This document shows, in pieces, positions 1 to 12,000 of a stretch of DNA of 64,000 bases. Numbering within the stretch: the first letter of the stretch is position 1; every line of letters starts with the position of its first letter. This DNA comes from Owenia fusiformis. Its lineage: Eukaryota; Annelida; Polychaeta; Sabellida; Oweniidae. The notes beneath the pieces were generated by a model. That model was not told the origin of the DNA. It searched no databases and saw nothing but the letters and a program-made list of their open reading frames with translations. The translations under genes and the position numbers were made by a program. Location: positions 7,195,098 to 7,259,097 of the forward strand of contig CAIIXF020000001.1 in NCBI GenBank assembly GCA_903813345.2, in the 5' to 3' direction.

Positions 1-2147
1 GCTTGCAATTCAAGTTGAGTTCTAATAGTCCCAAAGGCTGTCAAGAGAGATACTGCATCTCCATACCATAGTTATCAGAACATGCAATATCAAACATTTA
101 ATATTGCCCCATGGTCTCTTGACTGTTTTGTGCTCTGGGGCTGCTTAGAATTTTAGAATCCTACGTAATGGTTCAATGAATTGATGTTCTTGTAATAGTG
201 AATGGTAGAACATGTTTATGTAAAAGTTGTTGGAAGTCATATTCCATGGATTGTCTTCTAAGTCACTGAACCAAACATTGTGGGTTGCAAAGACTCTGCT
301 ATTCCTGAACTAGATTAGACAAGGCACTCTGAACCAGAGATAAATACATGTAGAGTCTGAACCATGGATTACCTTTTAAAGTCACCAAACCAATGATTTG
401 TCTTTATGTTTATAAATTATGATCTTACATTAGCTCATTAGCTTAAAATAATTAATAATTAGGACTTGATAAATCACTAGTTCTCATGTGATTTAGGTTT
501 ATCTGGGTTATGATGGGCATATTATATATTTTAAATGTATATTATAAATTTTCCCACAGGTATAACATATGAAATGTGAAATAGTGTTCCGCTAAATGAA
601 TTCATGATTTGGTGCCAGTTTACTATGAACTGAATTTGAGTAATTATGGAACCTATGAATTTAAAGTAGAAAAAAATCAGATTCCTCTTCAAATTTATCA
701 TGTGTGAATATCTAACATACTAGGCCATGTAGTATGCTTTTACATGTCACAAAATATTTTTTATAATGATGATTTAATAAATATACCACTTTTTATGAAC
801 TAACTTGTGAAAGTCATTCGTTCTTTTCTTAATTAGTAGTGTCAGCAGCCTACCTGTATTCTGAGGCGGGCATTGAATAATTTTCAACTCGTGTGTCATT
901 TGTTGGAATTTGTAAAGAAGAAAGCAAATTGGTTAAATGAGATGTTTTTCTATATAAAGCTGTCAATGACCATAGCACTTTATATTGTTAAACAAAACAT
1001 CTGGTCTTTAAACCGACAATGGTATATTACAGCTACTAATTGTACCATGTATTGATAAACGAACTCATATATTTCCTATGAATCTAATATTTCTGAATGC
1101 TAAACCCAATTGGAATTAGTGTTAGAGGATCTATGGGATTGAGGCAGTTAGAAATCAATGAGGTGCAACCACAGATGGTTGAGTTGAATGTTAGGACAGA
1201 ATAATCATTGCTTACTGTTCCTAGGTTAATGATTGCATGATTGATATTTATTGTGCATGTATCTCTAATGTAGATAATGTTATAACTATAGATTTGGCTG
1301 GTTATGACTTTCACCATGGGCTTCCAATAGAGTATATCGAATGCCCATGCTTTCACTCAGTTTACATTATCCTTAGTCTTGCTTCAAGTCTATCACCCCC
1401 CCCCCCATCTACTTCACAGTCATAGGTGAGGTATACAGGATATGGGTTGACAAGGTCTTGGAGCAAGACTACATCACTTTGGATTTCCAAGGTATGAAGC
1501 TGTCATATTTGAAAATTAAACTGTTACGCTAATGTTATTTAATCCTGGTAAAAACTTCAAATCAATGTGAATAAAAAATTGATCAGTTTTATGGATTAAT
1601 ATTGTTTTTATAATAGATGGACTAATTGCATGGTCATATACCATGTTGGAATCACATCTAACATATGAACCAGGGAGTTTTAATGACAACAGTTTAGTGA
1701 ATAATTTACCCCACATGCCACATATAATTGAACGACTGCGATTGTTTTTCTGCAATCTGCTGTTTAATTATATATGAATGTAATTGTCATGCATGGTGGT
1801 GTATATCTGACCACGTTCAGCTGCACATTCTCCTCTCCCTAGGCTGCTTCATATCACTTAGTAATAATATTTCACCTTCTTATCATATAGTGTAAAGTTC
1901 ACATGTGTCATTTGTGATCTTGCCTGTAAATGACATAACTCATTTTCTCATTCAGAAGAAATTATTTAATAGCTTAGAAATTGTTGATATTTTATCTGAA
2001 AAAATCGGTAATATTTTAGCTGGATTGTTAAATATATGGTGGGGTCTGCAAGGGCAGAAAGGTCTGCAGGAACTTATTATATCGCTCTACTGGTCTCGCT
2101 TCATGCAAAGTTACTTTCAATCTCAGTGGGTATTTGGGTATTAGCCA

Positions 2148-2161
2148 GTTGCCATGGTAAC
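2148..2161 (+). promoter_or_regulatory. Perfect RFX X-box
   Basis: The 14-mer GTTGCCATGGTAAC fits the RFX consensus GTNRCC-N2-RGYAAC exactly and is palindromic. It lies in a locally GC-richer patch of about 450 bp. RFX factors bind such sites in ciliary and neural genes; a role here is inferred from the motif alone. Confidence 0.45.
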
Positions 2162-5100
2162 TAACACGGTTAATCATCCACAGTTTCTGCACCGGTGGTG
2201 CTCGTATTATGAGGCAATTGCTAGATCCTTTATTCCTCATGCAATACATCCAACATTAATCTCACCGCCATTTACTTTGCGCTCTATTGAGCATTTCTAT
2301 GACGAGCCCAGAGGGTTTGTAAATATTTCTAAAAACAGGAAGATCAAATGGGCTATTATGGAAATAATCAGCAAAATGGATGGAGTGGTAATTATAAACA
2401 AGGCAGCTGGTTATGCCTGATAGTCCCGATCCACTCCACGATTCATGCCACGCAGTGAGATGAAAACAGTTTACGCCTACTGCACACATAACACAGCGAG
2501 GTTGCCACGGTGAATATCTGAGCCATTGAATCATGTAAACCTGTTTTATGAATAGTCATACTTCAGGTTTTATTCAAGTTTTTTGCAAATGTGTTATTTG
2601 CATGGTTGTCACTCTATTTTGTGTTTAAGGTCATTTCTTTTCATTCCAATGCTTTCATAATCACAAGACCGTGTATTGGATGATCAAAAGATACAGGTTT
2701 TTGAAACTATTTTGGAAACGGGACCAACTGTTTTCCCCCAAAACCTCAGGGTTTCAAATGCTGATGGGAAGGATTCTTGCAGATTGTTTCCAAAAAATTG
2801 TCAAAGGAACACAAAAAAACAGTAAAAAATATGCATGCATTTAAGTTGAATTACATGATTTTATTCCAAAATAAATTTTCAAAGATTTGACAATTTGATT
2901 TTTGAAAGGGGTTGTGCAAATATAGATTCCTCTTAAATGTTCGCAAGGTTGTATTTCACACTTGGACGGAACAGCAATTATCCCTGTCAGACTCTCATAC
3001 TTTACGACGCCTTTCATGGTTGTTGAATACATTTTAGAAAGGATGTAATTTTTTGCAATATTTCACTGTTGTTCAGGTTGACGGCGTTTACACAAAGGAG
3101 TTGACGTGATATCGTCTTTGTTCACGGAATCTGTAGCACCCACATAAAACCACACTGGTGTGGCGAAGTGAAAAGCCTTTCATTCCAATTCATGGGGCTT
3201 GGTTTTGCAACGTGATCGAACTACAGATTATGATTATTAACATTTCTCCCAAAATATTGTACAAATATATAGGTTCATTTTGGTTCATTAATCTTCAAAG
3301 TGACATGTCTGAAGTCATCCAAGTGTGCAACCTTGTATTATTAAGGTTTTCCTGCAATTTTTTATGAAAATGTCTTACGGTGATAATAATTATCTTAAAA
3401 AGGGCAGAGCCATGATTCTGATCCTAACTACCCCAATTTTTATACAGATCTTTAACTTTCTCCATCATAATCAAAATAGACTTTGATATCAGCCAGTTCT
3501 TTAGAATATCTAAAATGAAAGCCAATCCAAAATGAGTTAACATTTGCTTATGTGGTGAAGATCTGAGGATCATATATAGGTAATTTGGCTTTTTCATACT
3601 TATAGTACAGTATATTCATCAGGTTCAAATGATTTATGAGACTACTTGTCAAGTTCAAAAGACATGGATGATGCTTTCTTGAGAGCAGTTTTTAGATTCA
3701 ACCATACGTTTACAACATTCATTGCTTTATTCTTAATTGCGATGAAGATAATGTTTTAGAAAATACAGAGGAAAAGTTAGAGATGATGAATGTTATAAAT
3801 ATGACATTATCTGTTTAATCAGATTAACATTTTTATCCTGTCATTGTACTTGTTAAGCTCTTTGACCAGCTTCTTCTTTTTCTGACTTTTACAAGAGGAA
3901 AGACAATGGCTGTGGGTATCATTATTGTGTCTCTTTTGTCAGATGTGTTTAAAAGGACAATGCAACAATCAGATTGGTCTATTCCCATTCATGTTTGAAT
4001 TGTAGTTAAAATAAACTTTTGAAAAGTGATGAGTGTTTACCTCATTGAATTTTTTGATTTATATTCAAACAAAAGAACGGTGGTCGATCTGATACCAAAG
4101 TTTTTTTATTAAACTTCTCTCGTTTTTTATCACTTCGATAATTGGCCAATTATAACCCAAAGACAATTGAAACAAAACTATTAACAAGCATGTTGTTCAT
4201 GTTTAGTAATCAATGCATTGAGTACTGTCATTTGATCACATTTAATCAGCTATCAAATTGCAGACAATGTAATGATTAATATAAATCAAAGAAGAATTTT
4301 TATGATGACAATTCTCATATTTGCTGAGCCATTTTTTGTATAATATGCCATGATGAATTATGTCTTCATCTCCAATATAGTTGAGTATTTCTTTGAATTT
4401 TTAAGGTAATTAATTTCCTTAAGGATAACATTAACCTTTTTCATTGACCTTAGAATTTAAGTTTCCCGAGATACAGTGTACCTTTATCATTATTATCATT
4501 ATTATAAGGTCACCTGGGTAATAAAGAGCAAGTTTACTTTCAATCTGAGGTGAATTTAGAAATAAATAAATACATTTACCCAATCGTAGAAACTGTATAA
4601 TCATGATAATTTATGGTTGATGAACAGGAATGACCCTCATCTGAACTTAAATTTGCTCAGTCACTTACTCTGATACCAAAATAGTCCTTATTAAAAAGTC
4701 TCATAACTGCTTTATAACTTGCACTATCAATAGACTTTGCTTCAAATTTTCAGTATTCTTTGCAAATTGCAAGCTACTTAGATTTTAAAAATGGGGCATC
4801 ATAGGGGTAATAAGGAACTATGTCGAGAACTATGTGAGATGAAGCTTTTCAAATCATAGCTTGAGAAGTTTGAGATTTTAAGTAATAATGTACTTAAGAA
4901 ATGCATATTTTAATTAAGACTCACCAATGAAAAGTAAAATGTGAAAATGAGATATTTTAATATTTAATTGGATGTTTTTGGCAGGTTTGATACCAATTGT
5001 TCTCATCCCTTACAAAAGTTAAAAAAATTATTTATTCACATTCCTTGCAAAATGTACCAGAAAATATTTCTATTCTTAATACCCTGCAGAAAACAAAACT

Positions 5101-5250
5101 ATGTAGCCTCTTTAACAAGTATATCATATTTTAAAATGAGCATAACAATCATTAATAATATTTTAATCCCAAAACACAAACATTCCATCATTAACTGTGA
5201 ACATTGTATCAAACAGATCATTCACTTAGAGAAAACATGTACGCTATGCT

Positions 5251-5335
5251 GCACTGTACTGTACTACACTGTACTGTACTGTGCTGTACTGTACTGTACT
5301 GTACTGTACTGTACTGTACTGTACTATACTGTACT
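5251..5335. repeat. (CTGTA)n pentanucleotide microsatellite
   Basis: About 17 copies of a 5-bp unit CTGTA with a few substitutions. The same unit recurs at 53461-53534 and 53742-53815. Confidence 0.9.
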
Positions 5336-6047
5336 TTGGGTACAAAGGGCCTGGATGCAATACTCTCACTTCACTGCTTACAAGGAAGAAATCACATGGT
5401 TGATTGGAAAATAATATTTACACCATAGATTAAGTCTTAAGTTACGAATGAAACATTTTCTTTATTAACAGTGTGTACCCACTCATTTATTGACTCAAAG
5501 CATTTTGTATTGAATTAGTCTTAAGTCCCTGTTTTCACTTGAATGGTTCTTCATGGAACCGAAATGTCAAGCAAAGAGATTGTACGCAACAATGATCCTG
5601 TAACGTTTCAAAGAATGATATTGGTTTTGTAATTTTGTTTTATTAACCAACCTAGTGGAGCATACTTTATGGTTGGCTGATTGAACCATTCCATTGAATC
5701 CATTAATGTAATTAACATAATTTATTCACAGTTTATATGCTTTATTGATTATAACATTATTCAGTCCTAGCTTGGTTAATTTCTATAGTTAGCTTTCTGC
5801 ATGATTGGTTAGTATCTCAGAAACACCTGGTCTCCAGTCATTGTGTACAACACATGCTTAGAAAATGATTGGCAATCCAATATCAGTGTAGTGTATGCAT
5901 AGGGCCACAATTATACAGGGTACAGTGTACACAGTGTAGCCTAGTCATACACAGCGAGCTCAGCCACTCAGCTTTAACTATATACCATAAAGAGGCTGAC
6001 TCATATTGGGAATCACTAGAGCCACATATACACACACACACTTAGGA

Positions 6048-6054
6048 TATATAA
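6048..6054 (+). promoter_or_regulatory. TATA-like box before the first Pax coding exon
   Basis: TATATAA lies 38 bp before the ATG at 6092, so a start site driven by it would leave a leader of about 10-15 nt. A spliced upstream leader exon is equally possible. Confidence 0.25.
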
Positions 6055-6091
6055 CATCATTTCTATGGTTCTGCTTCGTTGAGGTACCTTT

Positions 6092-9000
6092 ATGACAATG
6101 GCAGTGAATCAGACATTAGGTTCAGAAAGAAGCGTATTTGTAATACAGTTAGCACCTCAGAAAACAGTTAATATCAACACTGGAGAGAAAAGTAAAACAC
6201 AGATTAAAATTGAGCCACATTTCAGGCCAATAGCACCTAAGGATCCAAATACTATAAACGAGGATGATGGAGATGATCCTCCTTTATTAGGAAGTAAGTA
6301 TATGATTAATACAAGTCCAGGTGATCATATGTTACAAAGTTGTGTAAGATATTGTAAGGTTAGCATGGTTAAAAGTGCAGTTTTAGCGATCTTTTCTGAG
6401 CTGACTTCATCACATTTTGTATATCAGACTGACCTACATTACATGGAGATACTGCAGTGTTAAACTCAAGGGTTGTTAGTAATACATTAACAAGTGATGT
6501 TTGTATTGAATTTAAAGCCTTGAAAGCCAATTCGTTGCTATATTTAACATACTGAATTGGTGAATGATTAATTCATATACTTTAATAATGTTAGCTCTAG
6601 CTTTGCTTGTTTATATAGGGAAGTGTGTTCATGGTTTATCAAGTCAACCATGTGTCATAGTCAAAAGTCCACTTGATTTAGTACTTGGAAGGAAATAAGC
6701 TTGTTGTCTAAGAAGTCTACATAGTCTACTGGTCTCTGCTATATATCACCATGTGCCTATTTCACTAATCTGATTCTGTTAAGCTGTCTGTTATTAGTGT
6801 TAATAAAGAGATTAAAATTCAATTCATTAACTACATTTTGAAATATGAGATTGCTGAAACATGTAATAGCTGCCTGTTCTAAGCCGCCTGTTTTGTTAAC
6901 TCTAATTCCAGTGTATAACTAACTGTTTAATATGAGACAGTGTTAACATGTAAGGATGGACTTCCTCATTTAAGTAGAAGGTGCAATATTATCTTTATTT
7001 TCTGTGAAATGTTTATTGTTAATGAATTATATTGCCATCTATATTCAAGATATAGCAATCATCCATGAATTTTTCATGATGAATTGGGAATATCTAAACA
7101 ATTATATTAGAAATTCTCCATTTTGCATGGGCTTTCGAGTCTGTTGATTTTTGGAAACAGTAGAAAATAAAGTCAGGATTTAGCTCATTGATTGAAATTA
7201 TATTTTAAGTAAAATTATATAATGCCAGCTTTGTCACATAATTATCTCCAAAATGTATAAGAGTGTGATATTTCAATTCGCATATGGGTTTATCAGTTAT
7301 GCCTTGGTCACAATTGCTCCGATTTTCACTACAGCGCCTGGCCGATTGAGTAATTAGTTGTTCAAAATTGAATACAATATTGAACAAAACACTCTATCGG
7401 CAGGGTGCCGGCCGTTGGATCGGAGCAAATGTGACCCAGGTATTACTAGTAAATATCATTAATTTGCATTGTGATATCAGATCTTTTATTGTACTAATAA
7501 TGGCATAAACATCAGATCGTGCATCATAGGGCTTGGCTTACCACAAATATGTTAAGGTAAAAGAAAAACAGGATGCAATGATGCATGAATATATTGACTT
7601 TTGCTTCTTGGAACCACCTCTGTGTTATATCATATTGATTTATTGCTAACAATGTATAAGTATTCACTGTGACTCTGTAATGTGTTGAGCATTACCAATT
7701 GATTTTGTCTTGGATGTGCACTCATATAGAACTGATATATTAGTAGCCATTATTAACTGACTTATATAAATAGAATAACTGTCACGGCAACATAATCAAT
7801 TAAATGATGCTTGGTAATATTCATGAAATGTCAGCGCCAGTGACATTTATTTGTTATTGTGATGTCATGCCTAAATGGATCATATCTAGATTCTGTCTAC
7901 ACTGAAAGTTGAATTACGGTGACAGTTTTTGGAAATCAAATTTTTGGTTTAATTGATTTAAAATATTAATAGCCATTTATCGATATTAAGGCTATCAAAG
8001 GTTATAAGAGTGCAATTAAAGTATTGGGTGAAGCATTTTCTTTTAAGTTAAAGCCTGGGTTAAACATATTTGATATCTAAAAGGGCTTATGAGTCAATCA
8101 TTACATTGAGCATCAATCCACTGTTTGTTTCCCGTTGCATTCTCTGTCAAACTTGTATTGGGGAAAGAATGCCTGAGACAAGGGTATAGGCTGTTGGGGA
8201 ACACTTTATGCGAGTTACATCCAAACATTCCATTATATAGCCCAACAATCTATTAGCTCTAACCCTGCCTTATTGTGTTTCCAGGTGGGAAAAATGTCAA
8301 CCAGTATGGCCGACTTTTCACCAATGGACGCCCTCTGCCAGAACATTTACGTGTGGAGATTCTGCAGTTGGCCCTTCAGGGAATCCGCCCTTGTGAAATA
8401 AGCCGCCAGTTGCAGGTCTCTCATGGCTGTGTCAGCAAAATATTGAACAGGTATGAAAATCAATGGGTTAAGAACATCCAGTATTTTATTATATACATGT
8501 ACATATATGTATGATCATCATAGCTCATATATGAACATATACTTTGAGTATTAGAGCTTTAAAGCATACTCCGATGAATGGTTCTTTAACAGATTTATTA
8601 CTGCAGTCATTTTGACAAAAGGAAGTACATATTTACTTCTTTCAGGCTATTCCATGAAAGAAAATTCAAAACCCTATGGATGTTTTTAGTGCTAATGCGC
8701 GTTAATTGAAAACAGGTTACTGTCTTGGTGTAATAATGAAATAAACATTTTATTGTTTTGATGTGTTAATTATAAAGTTATTGTCTGACTTTGTTATTCT
8801 CTTGATATTCTTGGACCCCACCCTGTCGTTATTGTTCACTTTATGTGTTTATCAGGTATCGGCGTACAGGTAGCATTAACCCTGGTCAGATAGGAGGTAG
8901 CAAACCAAAGGTCACCACCCCTGATGTTGTGGCAAGAGTCAATCAATACAAACTGGCTAACCCCCAAATGTTCGCCTGGGAGATTCGGCAGAAGTAAGTC

Positions 9001-12000
9001 TCCCTCAGTCTGTACATCTTTATCTTCTTTATAAAAGTTTTGAAGCTCATATTGAAGCGAAATATTTCCAGCAGTTTTGTTAAAGGCCCTGTCTGAAGTT
9101 GTTTTTTTAAACACTATTGCTCAGCTTTGACATAAATATTTTTATTTATATGTAATGTTTATTTACATATCCTATCACTGCTCCATATTTTGTTAGCAGT
9201 AGAAGAGACTCATGAATCCTTTATTCAAATTGATAATAACGGCCAAACTTCGCCCCTCAAAAGTGGTGAAACCCTAATACCTATAAGTAATCTTGAGAGT
9301 GATTTGTCTCTTCAGGTGCTTTATAAAATCTGACTCAAAGGCAAACACATCTATTTTGATGTATATGTTGAACTAGACTGATGTGAAATTATTTATTTCT
9401 TTGAGAAACATTAGACAAAACCTTTAAGAATTATTCAATGTGCAAAAGGAAGTTAATAATTTGATGACTGGATATGTGATAATGATACAGGTGCGTATAT
9501 AGGGATCTGAGGCACCTACATATGTATACCCAATGACATCATTGGTGTTGTTCTCCACGACATTGCATAAAATAATGTTCAACCACCTTTTCATGTTTTC
9601 GTTGTTGTTAGCTCACATGGTGAGCTTTTGCAATCACTCACTTGTTTTTATATGTAATGTTATTTGTGCAAAGAACTAATCCACTTAAAGTGGCAGCAAA
9701 GAATAGAGGGAGTAGAATTTTTTCTAAAAGCGTGGCAATGCTACCTTTACAATCTTAATTATGTTATTATCTGGAGAAAAGAAATGAGATACCTGATCAA
9801 AATTGAAGATTAGGCAAATATATGGAAAAGGAGGCTAATTACAAATAACCCAAAATATCAAGAAATAAAGTCTAAACTGCTAGCCTGTTTAGAGACAATG
9901 TGATAATTCTCCAGCTCCTCTCTAGTCTTTGTTACCCCTTTAAGTGCTCTGGTTCACAGGGCTGGTAAAGTCTCTTAAATAGAGATAACCCAGTTCTGTA
10001 CATGGCCCAATAGTTTGATTTTGCCGTGTTTGTTATGTGTCTTGCATTGGAGTGAATATTTTTGTTGATGTGAATTTAATGGCTTGATTTAATGTTTTGT
10101 GCTTTATTCTTAACCCTAGGCTTGTAGAGGATGGCTTTTGCATGGTAGATAACATCCCCAGCATAAGCAGCATCAACCGCATCCTCCGAGGTCCTTTACG
10201 ATCGATGAAAGTAAGCGATATAGACACAGGCACCTGCACCCAACACATGTACCATACTAAACCCATTTAAACAATGTCTGAACTGATGTTGGAACAACTC
10301 AGTTCAAATTGCTAACAAATAATCATATCAACTTGTGAGGGATGTTTTCCAATGTTTAATGTTATGTTATAGTTATAAAAGGACTGATTAGTGTTAAATG
10401 TTGTTTTCCATACATGTACTGTTCTTTCAGTTACATGGAAGTTATTGATGTACATGTACATTACAAGAAGTTATTTTGAGAATGTTAAACCAGCTCCTTG
10501 TGCGATGTGCCTCTAAGAAATTATGTCCAGAAATACACCTGAAAACATTCTCATGTTAATTTCTCCCAGAATTAAAACCAATGGTCTGGCCCTAAATTTT
10601 ATTTCAATATCAAAATGTGGTGATATTTATTTTGGAAAACACCCCTTTTCATATAGTTTCTAGTTGCAGAGTGCATAAAGGTGGCAAGCTAGGGGAACTA
10701 ACAGATTCACTTTGTACAATAGTCTTAGTAAATCCATAGACTATCACCAGTATATGTAGCTAACCTGTACAGTGTATAATAATAACAGGTCATCCAGTCT
10801 TCAAACCATATTGCACATGTCATTGACATTATACAAAAAGAGAAGTATTGTATTATGTAAAGTGATTGAAAATTTATTTTTTCTCACATTTTACTTAATC
10901 ATTGATTCCAAATTATGAATCTCTTTGATGTTGTGCTATTGTTATCCAAACAGTGAATGATCAACGATGTTGTTACATGTAGTTCACATTTAATTCTACT
11001 AAGTTTATAGACCTTAACCAATTTTTAACCAACAGGCAAAGATCTAACCAACAGGCAAAGATCTAACCAACAGGCAAAGATCTAACCAATAGGCAAAGAT
11101 CTAACCAACAGGCAAACCCCAAAAGATGCTTTTCACTGCATACCACTAGTGCTAACCACCATTAGATGTATACTAAAAAAATATAGCGATAGATGTCTAA
11201 CCATGCATATCTATTGTTTAGGTTGTTGGATGATGGCATTTGTAACGAACGTAGTATTCCAAGCATTAGTTCTATCAACCGTATCATTAGAGACAAGACT
11301 ATCATGGCTAGAAGGGGCCTATATGCAACAGAAGAGGTTTGTTAACTTCAAAATTCACTAAAGATTTCACAGAGAGTTGGAAAATAGCATCTTTATGTAT
11401 GGTGCCCTCTTTAATTGGACTTCAATTCATTTTATGCTTAGAACTGCGCTGCCATCTATATAATAAAGATAATACATTTACTTTTATACAGTGGAGATCA
11501 TTGTTTTGTAACTTCCCCTTATGTCTATTATAATTTATGTTCTAGTGTCAAAGAAGCAAAGGCTTGATAAGCCAGAATTGTCAATCACTTTCAAATGTTT
11601 AACTGCTAATAAGTAAAAATTTTTGTGAAAGATTAGGCTATTCTTGAAAATCAATTTATTTAAAGAAGAAATATTTGTTCGAGATAGCATTTTAATTACT
11701 CAACACCGATTACCAGTTTAATGGAAGTGGCCCAATGGTCAATAACCCAGATGCGAGTAGAAATAATCTTGATTTACGTCATTAAAAATTAAAAATTCAG
11801 TCAAAGTAATATCATATTTGAAATCTACATGTAAAACTACATCTAGAAATGTGGTTTTAAAAAGTGTTTATCAACTTTGAAAAATTAATTTTCTTTGAAA
11901 ATGTGACTTCTAGCTCGGGGAGATTCCCCATAGACCCCATGCTATAAAATCACAAAAAATGAAATATCTTTTCTTTTAGTGGACAGATAATATTTTGCTT

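Larger units (their letters stand above)
1..6091. other. Non-coding stretch upstream of the Pax gene
   Basis: No coding exon with recognisable homology was found on either strand. The base composition is AT-rich, apart from a more GC- and CpG-rich island at about 2080-2530 that carries an X-box. A C run lies near 1396 and a pentanucleotide microsatellite at 5251-5335. This is probably 5' regulatory DNA, an untranslated first exon, or intergenic space; the sequence does not decide which. Confidence 0.6.

Noticed and set aside
2154-2420. Open frame of 88 codons in the GC-richer island
   Set aside because: No recognisable domain, no splice context, and overlapping open frames on the other strand; composition explains the openness.
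4968-5428. Open frames of 74-148 codons reading through the CTGTA microsatellite
   Set aside because: The repeat lacks stops in two frames; the rest of the translation is low-complexity and AT-driven.
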